Source of the DNA: Tunturiibacter empetritectus
GTDB taxonomy: Bacteria; Acidobacteriota; Terriglobia; Terriglobales; Acidobacteriaceae
Reading direction: 5' to 3'
Length of the DNA stretch: 64,000 nucleotides
Assembly (NCBI RefSeq): GCF_014201375.1
Contig: NZ_JACHDZ010000008.1
Coordinates: 1-64,000 of the forward strand
Made by a program: the position numbers and the translations under genes. Positions 36,730 to 45,267 of this stretch are shown here, one piece after another. The notes beneath the pieces are model-generated. The model was not told the origin of the DNA, did no database searches, and worked only from the letters and a program-made list of their open reading frames with translations. Within the stretch, counting starts at the first letter, position 1, and every line of letters begins with the position of its first letter.

Positions 36730-37784
36730 TGCCTGGCTCCTGTCGCGGTACGCGGGTAGTCCGCCTCTTCGGCTGTACGGCTGTTGTACGACCGGGAGTA
36801 CGCTGCCGAGCGTGCAGCGGGGAATGGGTCATCCGACGTAGTGATTCCGGCCGGCAGTACCGTTGGGTCGTAGTTGATGTCGCGGCACGGGCCGTTGGGC
36901 TCTGGTTCAATCTGCTGTACCGTCATTGTTCCAACGTTGATCGTACGACGATCAGCAGGCCACGCCTTGTTGGGGTCCGCAGTCGGGTCGCCGGGGTAGG
37001 CCACGGTAACCATCAGGTTCCAGTGCTGAGGGCCCGCAGCCACACGCTGCGTGATCTCCTGCTCTAGATAATCAGGACCGCGCTTGGCTAGCTCCTGTGG
37101 CGAAATAGAAACAGGTTGCGCCGCTGGGATCAACGACCAGCGGACAGGATGCTTCGTGCCGGACTCATCGACGAACAGAAAGGAGTTGAGACTGTTGTAA
37201 GGCTCCTCCGCATAGCTCTCGGTCCATTGGTCACTCTTAGCCCAGGGGAGAAACGTAAGGAACCCCGGATTTGCGGCAATGAAGTTCTTCATCGCATCGG
37301 GGTCCTTGCTTGCGGAGGCAGTCAGGAGGTCGTAAAAGGCCTGGGGATTCGAAACGGGAAAGATCGGTGCATTGATCATGGCACTGCGCCACTGCTGCCC
37401 GTCCGGCGTGGTGATGAGGATGCCGACGCCGCGTACACGCACCATTGCATCCTCAGCATTTGGATTCGGAGTGCCAAGGTTGAACCGTCCCACAATCGGA
37501 TATTGGCCCCGAACGAAGACGGGTGCCTTGGAGAGTGCTGAGCCATCGCCGTTTGCCTCAAAGATTCCTGTGAAGCAGATGCCTTTGGCGTGGTTGCGGC
37601 GATGCCCCAACGCCGGGCCGCCCGGAGGTGCCAACGCGGCGACCAACTTTTTGGGCGTCAGCCTGTGCGGTGACAGCCATCCAGCCGTGTATGCGAAACC
37701 AATCGCGGCGACGCCGACAACGACAGCAATGAATACGAACGGCCAGAGCCGAAAAGGCTTCGGTGATGCAGGAGACTGAACCAT
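36726..37784 (-). CDS. srpA: Membrane-anchored catalase-like haem peroxidase (SrpA type)
   Basis: 352 residues from ATG 37784. One N-terminal anchor (FRLWPFVFIAVVVGVAAIGF), then the small catalase fold: the distal His region in RRNHAKGICFTGIFEANGDG, PIVGRFNLGTPNPN, RGVGILITTPDGQQWRSAMI, VRWSLIPAAQP and the proximal Tyr region in ARSAAYSRSYNSRTAEEA. Much shorter than true catalases (about 480-700), as in the SrpA/YmaB group, which act as peroxidases with organic substrates rather than H2O2 disproportionation. Coupled to the b561 gene by a four-base overlap; the pair suggests a quinol-linked periplasmic peroxidase. Confidence 0.9.
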   Translation of the reverse strand: MVQSPASPKPFRLWPFVFIAVVVGVAAIGFAYTAGWLSPHRLTPKKLVAALAPPGGPALGHRRNHAKGICFTGIFEANGDGSALSKAPVFVRGQYPIVGRFNLGTPNPNAEDAMVRVRGVGILITTPDGQQWRSAMINAPIFPVSNPQAFYDLLTASASKDPDAMKNFIAANPGFLTFLPWAKSDQWTESYAEEPYNSLNSFLFVDESGTKHPVRWSLIPAAQPVSISPQELAKRGPDYLEQEITQRVAAGPQHWNLMVTVAYPGDPTADPNKAWPADRRTINVGTMTVQQIEPEPNGPCRDINYDPTVLPAGITTSDDPFPAARSAAYSRSYNSRTAEEADYPRTATGARQ

Positions 37785-38145
37785 TCAAACCTCGTTTCTT
37801 CCATCTGGAAATCTCAAACCGAGACCATCACGGTGTTGCCGGAGACTCTTGCCACTTGACGAAGTGCATCCACCTCGTCGTCTGGCTTTGGCGATCTAAG
37901 CCGCGAACTGAGATAAGAATACACAGGCCGTCGGAACGCTTCATGGCGTGATTTCAATCTGGACGAATAAAAAAAGGCAGACCATATGCATCTAGCAGCG
38001 CGTCTGCGGTAGCTAAAACTTTGAGTGAGAACCGTCGATAAGTGATTCTTAGTGTTGCCTGGTATTTTTTTGTGCTGCGGTGCCGTGGAGAATTAACCCC
38101 AAGCGTCCTTGCAGCGGCGATTGAACCGGCGGGAATCTTTGAAGA
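37785..38145. promoter_or_regulatory. Upstream region of the srpA/cytochrome b561 pair
   Basis: 361 bases between the srpA start and the glycosyltransferase stop. It should contain the srpA promoter; an A-run (AATAAAAAAAGGCAG near 37967) and AT-rich blocks are seen, but no operator or RNA element is clear. Confidence 0.35.
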
Positions 38146-39345
38146 CTAGCTCTGGGGGCTGGTGAGGTGCGTTTTTTTGCGCAGCTCTGAGAGTGGGTAA
38201 AAGGTGCCTCGCCAGGTTACGCCTCCTTGCTTGAGGGTGGTGAGCATCGAGTGGAGCATGGCGCAGACGATGAGGGCGGCGCTGATGGGAAAGAAGACGG
38301 CGTACCAGGGAGAGACTTTGCTTTGACGGCTGGAGAGGACGTAGAGAAGTGCTACGGAGAGGAGAGTAAGGATGGCCGGGGTTCGGGTTTGCGGGAGCGC
38401 GAGGAAGACGGCCGGGGCTATGCAGAAGAAGGTGGTCCAGAGGCAGGCGAGAAGAGCGAGGGCGGGGTTGTAGCGGAAGATGGCGAAGAAGTTTTTGGTC
38501 ATGCCGTTGAGGATGCCGGAGACTCCGCTGGCCCAGTGCACGCTGACCAGTCCGGGGCCGGTGGCGATGCGCTGACGGAAGCCCTGGCGCTTGATGCGCG
38601 TGCCGAGCGCGAGGTCCTCGACGATCTCCATGCGGAGGGCTTCGAAGCCGCCTAGTTGCTGATAGACGGGGGTGCGGACGAGGTTGAAGGCTCCTACGCC
38701 GACGGCGTCGCGGAGGGCTTTGGGGTCGGAGATGCGCCAGGTGCGGACGGCCCAGAGGCTCATGACCTGAAGGTAGCTGAGGAGCATGCCCTCGCCTGGG
38801 GATTTGATGAGGGTGGTGGGGAGGAGGACGAAGTGGTCGGCCTGGGTGGCGACGGATTGGGCGAGCGCGAGGCGGAGGGTCTCAGGGCGAAAGAGAATGT
38901 CGGCGTCGGTGAAGAGGAGATAGTCGGGGTGGTGGAGGGAGATGGCGTGGCGCGCTGCGTAGGCCATGGCGTGGGTTTTGCCGAGCCAGCCAGTGGGGAG
39001 TTCGGTGATGTGTAGGGCGGTGAGTTTGGCTGGATGCTGGGTGGCGAGGGCGTTGAGGATTGCGCCGGTGTTGTCGGTGGAGCGGTCGTCGATGGCGATG
39101 AGGTGGAGGTTGGCGTAGTCCTGCTGGAGAAGAGAACTCAGACATGCTCCTATGTTCTTTTCTTCATTGCAGGCCGGGATGATGGCAGTGATGGAGGGAT
39201 GGTTGGGCGGGGTTCGATTGTGTGCGGGCGCGGTGAGGTCGGGGACGCGACGGAGGCCGATGGCGGAGGTGATGGCCTTCCAAAGCCAGGCGAGGGCTAT
39301 GAGCCACGCGAGAACTTTGAAGATGAGTGGAGCGGCTACGTGCAA
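38146..39345 (-). CDS. Membrane-bound family 2 glycosyltransferase
   Basis: 399 residues from a TTG at 39345, directly after an in-frame stop and with GAGG five bases upstream. N-terminal TM helix (FKVLAWLIALAWLWKAITSA), GT2 domain with ITAIIPACNEEKNIGACLSS, LIAIDDRSTDNTGAILNALA, the GWLGKTHAMAYAA block, the DxD motif in LLFTDADILF, and the acceptor-site EIVEDLALGTRIKRQGFRQR; three to four TM helices at the C-terminus. It resembles GT2 enzymes of carotenoid, hopanoid or glycolipid modification (HpnB/CrtQ-like). The lipid acceptor cannot be read from sequence. It lies just downstream of the DUF899 gene on the same strand. Confidence 0.9.
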   Translation of the reverse strand: MHVAAPLIFKVLAWLIALAWLWKAITSAIGLRRVPDLTAPAHNRTPPNHPSITAIIPACNEEKNIGACLSSLLQQDYANLHLIAIDDRSTDNTGAILNALATQHPAKLTALHITELPTGWLGKTHAMAYAARHAISLHHPDYLLFTDADILFRPETLRLALAQSVATQADHFVLLPTTLIKSPGEGMLLSYLQVMSLWAVRTWRISDPKALRDAVGVGAFNLVRTPVYQQLGGFEALRMEIVEDLALGTRIKRQGFRQRIATGPGLVSVHWASGVSGILNGMTKNFFAIFRYNPALALLACLWTTFFCIAPAVFLALPQTRTPAILTLLSVALLYVLSSRQSKVSPWYAVFFPISAALIVCAMLHSMLTTLKQGGVTWRGTFYPLSELRKKTHLTSPQS

Positions 39346-39371
39346 TCAATCCTCATATCGATGTGCCGGGA

Positions 39372-40127
39372 TCAATGGTGGTGGGGATGGCAGCAGTCGT
39401 AGTCGATCTGCTCGTTCCAGGCCGCGGGACGTCCTTCGGGTGTCATGTCGAAGATGTTCCAGAGGGTGTCGATGGTGCCGAGATGGCGGGGATCCTGGCC
39501 GGGGTCTGGGGGAGCGAAGAGCAACTCGGAGCTCCAGAAGTGGCGGATCTGGTCGCCGTCGCGATGGAAGACGGTCATCAGGGGGAGTTGATCGCCGTTG
39601 GGGTCTTCGGCTTGGTAGTCGCGTTTGAAGTTGTTGCCGGCGGAGGAGAGGAGTCGGAGGTTCTTCCAACCGCGTTCGCGGACGTAGGTTGCGATGCGTT
39701 CGATGGGGGCTTTGGCGATGACGACGAAGTTGAGGCCGGAGGGGGCGAAGTGGATGGCGGTGGGGTCGAGCGAGTCGAGTAAGGCGGTGCAGGAGGGACA
39801 GGGTGAGTCTTCGAGCTTGAGCTCGGAGGTTGAGCCGTTGACTGGGCCGGGGCGGGAGTCTTTGCTCCATCGTGGGAACATGAAGTTGTAGACGACCAGT
39901 GATTTCTGCTCAGGGGTGAAGAGTTGGGAGAGCTTGATTTTTTCAGGGCTGCCGTTGGGGCCGATGGTGTCGAAGAGGTAGTCTTCGGGGACAGGGCCGC
40001 CGGGTGGCAGGTTGCGACGAGCGATTGCTACGGACTCCATGGCGCGGCGAAGGCTGATCTCTTCGTCGAGGAGGCGATTGCGCGCGGCACGGTATTCGGG
40101 AGACTCTCCTGGGAAGGTGATGGTCAC
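39372..40127 (-). CDS. DUF899-family thioredoxin-like protein
   Basis: 251 residues from ATG 40127 (MTITFPGESPEYRAARNRLL). DUF899 hallmarks: ISLRRAMESVAIARRNLPPG, LVVYNFMFPRWSKDSRPGPV, a CPSC motif (EDSPCPSCTALLDSLD) at the thioredoxin-like active position, KDYQAE-like region (FKRDYQAEDPNGDQLPLMTV) and the WSSELLFAPPDPGQDPRHLG region. It ends with CCHPHHH, a Cys/His cluster that could bind metal. Function of the family is uncertain; a redox role is inferred from the fold. 26 bases upstream of the glycosyltransferase. Confidence 0.88.
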   Translation of the reverse strand: MTITFPGESPEYRAARNRLLDEEISLRRAMESVAIARRNLPPGGPVPEDYLFDTIGPNGSPEKIKLSQLFTPEQKSLVVYNFMFPRWSKDSRPGPVNGSTSELKLEDSPCPSCTALLDSLDPTAIHFAPSGLNFVVIAKAPIERIATYVRERGWKNLRLLSSAGNNFKRDYQAEDPNGDQLPLMTVFHRDGDQIRHFWSSELLFAPPDPGQDPRHLGTIDTLWNIFDMTPEGRPAAWNEQIDYDCCHPHHH

Positions 40128-40170
40128 GAGTTGGTGGCTCCTTGGGATTGCTTTCAGATGAGATGGATGG

Positions 40171-41442
40171 TCAGGCGGCTACGGTTTCTTCTGAGTGCAA
40201 AGGTGGGGCGTAGCGGGAGCCGATAGAGAAGATGACTGCGGCGAGGAGCAGGGTGATGAGGGTGGAGCCGAGGCCGAGGTTGAGGGTGGAGCGGTCGCTG
40301 ACTGCGCCGATGATGCGGGGGGAGATGGCGTCGCCGAGGGCGTGGATGATGAAGAGCTGGCCGGCCATGGCGGTGGCGCGTATCTCTGGACGGACGGCGT
40401 TGAGGGTGGCGGCGTTGACGGGGCCGGTGCCCAGGAAGATGAGGAAGATGGCTACGCCGAGGCCGTAGAGGGTGAGGCTGTGCGGGCCGAAGAAGCAGAG
40501 GAGCGCGGGCGGTACGGCGATGGCGGCGCTGATGGCGGGAACGAGGTAGAGAGCTTTGGAGTTGGTGCGGGACCAGCGTTGCGCGATGGTGCCGCCGGTG
40601 ATGGTGCCGCCGAGGCCGGCGACTACGGTGATGGCTCCCATGATGTAGGCGGCGGAGGATTGGCTGCGGCCGTCGATGCGCTGGAGGAAGGAGGGCATCC
40701 ACCAGGAGATGCCTCCGAGGGAGAAGGTAACGGCTGCGTAGCCGAGGATGGAGCAGAGGTAGGCGGGGTTCTTGAGGAGGGAGAGGATGGTTCCCTTTTC
40801 GAGCTTTGCCTTGCCGTGCTCGCTGGCGGCTGCGTCTCCGCTGGCTCCTCGGGCTGGCTCCTTTAGGAAGATGGCGATGAGGATGGCGAGGATGGCGGCG
40901 GGGATGGCGGAGACGATGAAGGACATGCGCCAGCCGTAGTGTTCGCCTACGGTGCCTCCGACTAAGTAGCCTAGCGCTGCGCCAACGGGGATGGCTACGT
41001 TGAAGATGGTGAGGACGCGGTTGCGCTGGTCGGGTTCGTAGTAGTCGGCGAGGAGGGAGGGGGCGAAGATGCCGAAGCTGGCTTCGCCGATGCCGAGGGC
41101 GGCGTGGCGGAGGTTGAGCGAGTCGTAGGAGTGGACGGTGGCGGTGAGGAAGTTGATGGCGGCCCAGAAGAGGGCGGCGGTGACGATCATGGGCTTGCGG
41201 GGGAAGCGGTCGCCTAGCCATCCGGTGATGGGCGAGGTGAACATGTAGGCGATCATGAACCAGAAGGTGAGGCGGCCGATGTGCTCGTCGGAGAGGTGGA
41301 ACTCGTGCTTGACCTGCTCCTGAACGCCGGGGAGGATGTAGCGGTCGATGTAGTTGACGAAGTTGAGGGCGGTGAGCAGGACGAGGGCGGTGGTGGCTCC
41401 GGCGACGGAGGGGGCGCGGGTGGGTTTGGTGGTGGAGGCCAT
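40171..41442 (-). CDS. Major facilitator superfamily transporter (spinster-like)
   Basis: The start is ATG 41442 (MASTTKPTRAPSVAGATTAL); the open frame reads further up in low-complexity sequence without a ribosome site. 423 residues, 12 predicted TM helices. First helix LVLLTALNFVNYIDRYILPG (the 'NYxDR' signature of spinster-type MFS), the loop 2-3 motif GWLGDRFPRKPMI, and GEHYGWRMSFIVSAIPAAIL. Loop 6-7 is a charged cytoplasmic stretch (GDAAASEHGKAKLEKG). Substrate unknown; family members move sphingolipids, sugars or organic acids. Same strand as the DUF899 gene, 43 bases upstream of it. Confidence 0.93.
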   Translation of the reverse strand: MASTTKPTRAPSVAGATTALVLLTALNFVNYIDRYILPGVQEQVKHEFHLSDEHIGRLTFWFMIAYMFTSPITGWLGDRFPRKPMIVTAALFWAAINFLTATVHSYDSLNLRHAALGIGEASFGIFAPSLLADYYEPDQRNRVLTIFNVAIPVGAALGYLVGGTVGEHYGWRMSFIVSAIPAAILAILIAIFLKEPARGASGDAAASEHGKAKLEKGTILSLLKNPAYLCSILGYAAVTFSLGGISWWMPSFLQRIDGRSQSSAAYIMGAITVVAGLGGTITGGTIAQRWSRTNSKALYLVPAISAAIAVPPALLCFFGPHSLTLYGLGVAIFLIFLGTGPVNAATLNAVRPEIRATAMAGQLFIIHALGDAISPRIIGAVSDRSTLNLGLGSTLITLLLAAVIFSIGSRYAPPLHSEETVAA

Positions 41443-41682
41443 CTGGGTGTCCGCTTCTCCGCTGGGAATCAGTCTCAGGGAAGGATAGCAGGTGGGTTTG
41501 GGAGAATTTTTTGTGGCGTGGTGGAGGGTGATTTTGTTTGGGGATATCGCGATTTTTGCGGGTTTTGTGGTGGTGAATTGGTGGTGAGAACGTGGTGGTT
41601 TGTGTGGTGGACGTGGTGTTTTGGCTGGCGCATTTTCTGGTGTCAAAGATGCGCCATGTTTTGAGGATTTATTTTTGCGGGA

Positions 41683-42111
41683 CTACTTCGGGCGCGACTC
41701 TTCGCGGGGGTAGGTGGCGGTTACTACGGTGGAGATGCCGCCGCGGGGGCGGAAGTCGCCTACGATGACGGCCCAGACGGGGCCGCAGGCTTTGACGACG
41801 TCGTCGAGGACCTGGTTGACGATGTTCTCCTGGAAGATGCCGAGGTTGCGGTAGGTGAAGAGGTACTCCTTGAGGGACTTGAGCTCGAGGCAGCTCTGGC
41901 GGGGCATGTAGCGGATGGTGAGGCGGCCGAAGTCGGGGAGGCCGGTCTTGGGGCAGACGCTGGTGAACTCGGGGTCGTCGACGAGGATCTCATAGGCCTT
42001 GAACTGGTTCTGCCAGGTCTCGATGGGGGGGAAGGTGGCGTCGAGGCCGGACTTGGCGTGGTCGTCGGTGTAGCCGGTCGTGTGCGGGGTGGGGATGGTT
42101 GCGGTGCTCAT
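41683..42111 (-). CDS. queF: NADPH-dependent 7-cyano-7-deazaguanine reductase (preQ1 synthase)
   Basis: 142 residues from ATG 42111, the short single-domain QueF type. Catalytic Cys in PEFTSVCPKTGLPDFG, the QueF motif YMPRQSCLELKSLKEYLFTY with the NADPH-binding lysine/glutamate, and a catalytic Asp in the TGLPDF block. It reduces preQ0 to preQ1 in queuosine biosynthesis for tRNA wobble modification. The other que genes are not in this window. Near a REP-like palindrome at 42193-42225. Confidence 0.97.
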   Translation of the reverse strand: MSTATIPTPHTTGYTDDHAKSGLDATFPPIETWQNQFKAYEILVDDPEFTSVCPKTGLPDFGRLTIRYMPRQSCLELKSLKEYLFTYRNLGIFQENIVNQVLDDVVKACGPVWAVIVGDFRPRGGISTVVTATYPREESRPK

Positions 42112-42192
42112 GGTTCTATTTTAGCTTGTCTGGCGCGGGTTTTGGTCTGCGGGCTGGGGTGTGCGCGGTTGGGAAGCGGGTTTCACTACTTC

Positions 42193-42226
42193 CCCTTCGA
42201 CTTCGCTCCGCTTCGGTCGAAATGAC
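42193..42226. repeat. REP-like palindromic element
   Basis: CTTCGACTTCGCTCCGCTTC followed by GGTCGAAATGAC between queF and the phosphatase gene: TTCGAC/GTCGAA stem over a Cys/Gly-codon-like loop, the type of short dispersed palindrome common in acidobacterial intergenic DNA. Confidence 0.5.
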
Positions 42227-42242
42227 CTATCTTTTCTTTTGA

Positions 42243-42815
42243 TCACGCTAACGGGATGGCGGCGGCGCGGAGAGTCCAGGTGCGGCCGTTGTGGCGGAGG
42301 TCGGTGAGGGTGAGGGGGGCGATGTCTATGCGCCAGAAGGATTGGGGTGGGGCGTGGAGGATGTGGAGGATGGCGGCGCGGATGACGGCGGGGTGCGTGA
42401 TGGCCAGGGTGTGGCTTGTCTCTTCGACGGCTAGTGTGGTGAGCCAGTTTTGGACTCGCGTGATGAGGGCGGCGATGGATTCGCCTTGGTGTGGGGCTGC
42501 GGTTGGGTTGGTGAGCCATTGGGTGATGGCTTCGGGGTCTTCGGCGTGAAGGTCGGCGAGGGAGCGGCCTTGCCATGGGCCGTAGTCGAGGTCGCGGAGT
42601 TCAGGGGTTGGGGTGGCGATGAGGTTGAGGGCTTTGGCGGTTTCTTGAGTGCGGAGTTCGGGTGCGGTGAGGATGTGGTGGGCACGGGGTGGTTGCCAGT
42701 TGAGGGTGACGAGTTTGGCGAGGGCGAATTCTTCGAGGGGCTCGTCGGAGGGAAAGGCGGAGAGGTGTTGCGCGGAGGTTGGGGCGTGGCTGATAAGGGT
42801 GAAGCGGGCTGGCAC
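42243..42815 (-). CDS. Histidine-phosphatase (phosphoglycerate mutase-like) superfamily protein
   Basis: The start is GTG 42815 (VPARFTLISHAPTSAQHLSA) with GGAG 10 bases upstream; the frame upstream to 42962 is not supported. 190 residues: first-strand motif LISHAPT in place of the standard RHG (Arg replaced by Ser), a lid region EEFALAKLVTLNWQPPRAHH, ILTAPELRTQETAKALNL, LRDLDYGPWQGRSLADLHAE and a second catalytic His in TLAITHPAVIRAAIL. The two catalytic His remain but one of the phosphate-binding arginines is missing. Possible roles include nucleotide or small-molecule phosphatase; the substitution makes the activity uncertain. Confidence 0.82.
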   Translation of the reverse strand: MPARFTLISHAPTSAQHLSAFPSDEPLEEFALAKLVTLNWQPPRAHHILTAPELRTQETAKALNLIATPTPELRDLDYGPWQGRSLADLHAEDPEAITQWLTNPTAAPHQGESIAALITRVQNWLTTLAVEETSHTLAITHPAVIRAAILHILHAPPQSFWRIDIAPLTLTDLRHNGRTWTLRAAAIPLA

Positions 42816-43066
42816 TTTATTGATTCTCCGCGATGTGTAGTTAAGGGCGATGTTCAGGCTTTTCAAAGATGATGAGTAAACTTGGCTCAGCGATGTGATT
42901 GTCGAAAGCTTACGCTCGAAGAAAGACTCCAAATTCGCTGTGACCGTCCTTCTCACGGCCAAACGATCTTAGCGTGGAACTATTGGGCTGTGGCTACGTA
43001 TCCCTCTGGCATAGTTAGCGGCATTTTCTTCGATAATGGTACTGGGCGCCCTGATAGGAGGTCAGC

Positions 43067-43825
43067 GTGACCGCCGAGCAAACGATGAACCCGATCTTGA
43101 GACGTACGTCGCCACGCGCTTTAGCTAGAATTGGCGGCCTCTTGTACCTTCTCATCATTCTTGGGGGGCTGTTCGCCCCATTCGCTATCGCGCCATCCGG
43201 AATGATGCTTGGGAATGCGGCATTGCCGACCGTAACCAAAATTCTTTCATCGCAGTCCTTATACGTTCTCGGTGGTGCCATTCAGCTCTTTGTATATGCG
43301 TGTGACATCGGAGTTGCACTGGTTTTCTACGAGTTACTCAAGCCAGTCAACAGGCGGATCGCCCTGCTCGCGACATTTTTCAGGCTTGTTTTCGTCGCAA
43401 TTGCATGTGCCAACATTGTCAATCACTTCGCACCGCTGGTCTTCCTCTGCGGCCCCGACTCGCTAACATCCTTTACGACCGATCAATTGCAAGCACTCGC
43501 AATCGCGTTCATTCGGCTCCGTACATTCGGCTTTGATATCGCGTTGTTGTTCTTTGGCTTCCATTGCATTCTCGTCGGATACCTGATCTTTAGGTCTACC
43601 TTCCTCCCGCGTGTGCTGGGAGCTGCGCTTGCAATTGGCGGGGCCGGTTATGTCGCGAACATTTTTGCAACTGCCATACCTCTCACAAGCAGAGTTCATC
43701 TTTTTCCCTACGTCATGCTTCCCGCAGGATTGGCAGAGATTCTCTTGACCCTGTGGCTCCTCATTGTTGGCGTAAACCTCCCTAGATGGAAAGACCAAGC
43801 AGAGACTGCGGTGCTCCCGTGCTGA
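43067..43825 (+). CDS. DUF4386-family polytopic membrane protein
   Basis: GTG 43067 is preceded by AGGAGG at five bases' distance, so it is preferred over the in-frame ATG 43085. 252 residues with six to seven TM helices: RIGGLLYLLIILGGLFAPFA, LYVLGGAIQLFVYACDIGVA, LLATFFRLVFVAIACANIVN, FDIALLFFGFHCILVGYLIF, LGAALAIGGAGYVANIFATA, LPAGLAEILLTLWLLIVGVN. The opening ARIGGLLYLLII and the FFGFHCILVGYLIFRSTFLP block are typical of DUF4386. Function unknown. Confidence 0.85.
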   Translation: MTAEQTMNPILRRTSPRALARIGGLLYLLIILGGLFAPFAIAPSGMMLGNAALPTVTKILSSQSLYVLGGAIQLFVYACDIGVALVFYELLKPVNRRIALLATFFRLVFVAIACANIVNHFAPLVFLCGPDSLTSFTTDQLQALAIAFIRLRTFGFDIALLFFGFHCILVGYLIFRSTFLPRVLGAALAIGGAGYVANIFATAIPLTSRVHLFPYVMLPAGLAEILLTLWLLIVGVNLPRWKDQAETAVLPC

Positions 43826-43929
43826 AGTGCTCGCTCTTCTCGCAAATGCAGTTTTCGGCGACTTCTTGTGCCGAACTCGAAGTTTACCCACCACCAAATT
43901 ATTGAAGAGCTTGACTTTGATGATTGTGG

Positions 43930-44060
43930 GACATAGGGTTGAGGTAGATTTTGATGAGGGTGGAAGAAGCCGGTGAGAGTCCGGTGCGGTCGCGCCACTG
44001 TGATTGACTTGAATTTTCGGGTCGAGAGCCAGACGTTCCTTCCTCGTTCGAATGAGCAGT
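43930..44060 (+). ncRNA. Cobalamin (B12) riboswitch
   Basis: Shows the conserved core in order: GGTGGAAGAAGCCGGTGAGA, GTCCGGTGCGGTCGCGCCAC with the GCCACTG element at 43994-44000, then CGGGTCGAGAGCCAGACG near 44020-44034. It lies directly upstream of cbtB, a known target. A further hairpin candidate (GGGACGCACGATCCC at about 44065-44080) lies just ahead of the GGAGG site at 44082-44086 and could mask it, which suggests translational control. Confidence 0.85.
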
Positions 44061-44093
44061 GTGTGGGACGCACGATCCCCTGGAGGTTTTACG

Positions 44094-44312
44094 ATGGCTC
44101 AGTCTATTTTTGGTTCGGTTGCACAGCCGGTTTCGATTCCTGTTATTCCGGTGCGTGAGATTCTGCCGTATGCGGTGTTCGGTGGGCTGCTGTTGTTGCT
44201 GGCGATCTACTTTGTCGGCGCGGAGCAGGGCGCTACCTCGATGTTCCGTGGGACGATGGTGCATGAGTTTTTGCATGACGGCCGGCATCTTCTCGGCTTT
44301 CCCTGCCACTAG
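44094..44312 (+). CDS. cbtB: Cobalt transporter small subunit CbtB
   Basis: 72 residues from ATG 44094 with GGAGG seven bases upstream. One TM helix (REILPYAVFGGLLLLLAIYF) followed by GAEQGATSMFRG and the His-rich tail HEFLHDGRHLLGFPCH, the conserved CbtB metal motif. It partners CbtA in putative cobalt uptake. It is under a cobalamin riboswitch, in line with cobalt supply for B12 synthesis. Usual CbtB length is 55-70 residues. Confidence 0.92.
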   Translation: MAQSIFGSVAQPVSIPVIPVREILPYAVFGGLLLLLAIYFVGAEQGATSMFRGTMVHEFLHDGRHLLGFPCH

Positions 44313-44359
44313 AGCGGGTCTTGCGTTGAAGTAAAGCGCGGGCAATCGGACGCAAAGAC

Positions 44360-44424
44360 AAAATACGGGGATCCTTCGACTGCGTGGCTCACAAAGTGCG
44401 TGGGCCACTTCGCTCAGGATGACG
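44360..44424. repeat. REP-like intergenic palindrome (ggatccttcg...ctcaggatgac family)
   Basis: AAAATACGGGGATCCTTCGA ... CACTTCGCTCAGGATGACGA between cbtB and cbtA: an imperfect palindrome with an inner hairpin (GTGGCTCACAAAGTGCGTGG / CCAC). A shorter copy sharing AAAATRCGGGGATCCTTCG and CTCAGGATGACG is at 48825-48860. Confidence 0.7.
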
Positions 44425-44504
44425 AGTCATAAGGGTTTGTCGATGCTCACAATCTCGATGTTTAGAATGCCCGTCTACACGTGAAGGGGAACCAGAACAT
44501 TTTG

Positions 44505-45209
44505 ATGACTCGAACTCTGCTCCTTCGCGGGATGCTGGTGGGTGTTGTTGCGGGCCTGCTCGTCTTCGCGTTTGCACGATGGATCGGCGAGCCGCAGGTG
44601 GAGCGCTCGATTGCGTTTGAGACTGCTGGGGATCAGGCTCGGGGTGAGGCTCCTGAGCCGGAGATGGTGAGCCGTCGCGTGCAGAAGAGCTTGGGACTGC
44701 TTACCGGTGCGGTGGTCTATGGTGCTGCGGTTGGTGGATTGTTTGGGCTGGTGTTCGCGTTTGCTTATGGTCGGATCGGGGAGCTGGGGCCGCGGGCGCT
44801 CGCGGCGGTGCTGGCTGGGCTCGGATTTGTGGCGATTGTGCTGGTGCCGAATCTGAAGTATCCGGCGAATCCTCCAGCTGTGGGGAGTGCGGAGACGATT
44901 GGGGTGCGGACTGGCGCTTACTTTTTACTGATTGCGGTTTCGATTGTGACGATGGTGTTTTCTTTGCAGATGCGGCGGCGGTTTTCGAAGAGATTTGGGG
45001 AGTGGAACGGTTCCCTGCTGGCGGCTGGTTTGTTTGTGGTGATCGTGAGCGTGGTGGCGCACTTTTTGCCGGAGGTGGATGAGGTTCCGGCGGGGTTTCC
45101 GGTGACGCTGATGTGGAAGTTTCGCGTGGCGGCGGTGGAGATTCAGGCGGTGCTTTGGGGGACGCTGGGGCTGGGGTTTGGGTGGTGGGTCGAGTCGAGC
45201 TCTAGATGA
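44505..45209 (+). CDS. cbtA: Cobalt transporter subunit CbtA
   Basis: I use ATG 44505 (MTRTLLLRGMLVGVVAGLLV); an in-frame GTG at 44481 lacks a ribosome site. 234 residues, five predicted TM helices as in CbtA: LLRGMLVGVVAGLLVFAFAR, SLGLLTGAVVYGAAVGGLFG, LAAVLAGLGFVAIVLVPNLK, AYFLLIAVSIVTMVFSLQMR and the last two in LLAAGLFVVIVSVVAHFLPE and the C-terminal AVLWGTLGLGFGWW. Typical CbtA features: FAYGRIGELGPRALA and VPNLKYPANPPAVG. The cobalamin riboswitch and cbtB lie upstream; a 190-base gap with a REP-like element separates the two genes. Confidence 0.92.
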   Translation: MTRTLLLRGMLVGVVAGLLVFAFARWIGEPQVERSIAFETAGDQARGEAPEPEMVSRRVQKSLGLLTGAVVYGAAVGGLFGLVFAFAYGRIGELGPRALAAVLAGLGFVAIVLVPNLKYPANPPAVGSAETIGVRTGAYFLLIAVSIVTMVFSLQMRRRFSKRFGEWNGSLLAAGLFVVIVSVVAHFLPEVDEVPAGFPVTLMWKFRVAAVEIQAVLWGTLGLGFGWWVESSSR

Positions 45210-45267
45210 ATTGTGCGACGATCCCGAAGGTTTTAGAAAAGCTTGATCTTAGTTCGAGGACTATTGA

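Noticed and set aside
38227..39145. Long Gly/Glu/Val-rich plus-strand frames
   Set aside because: Typical antisense shadows of a high-GC glycosyltransferase gene; no motif or ribosome site.
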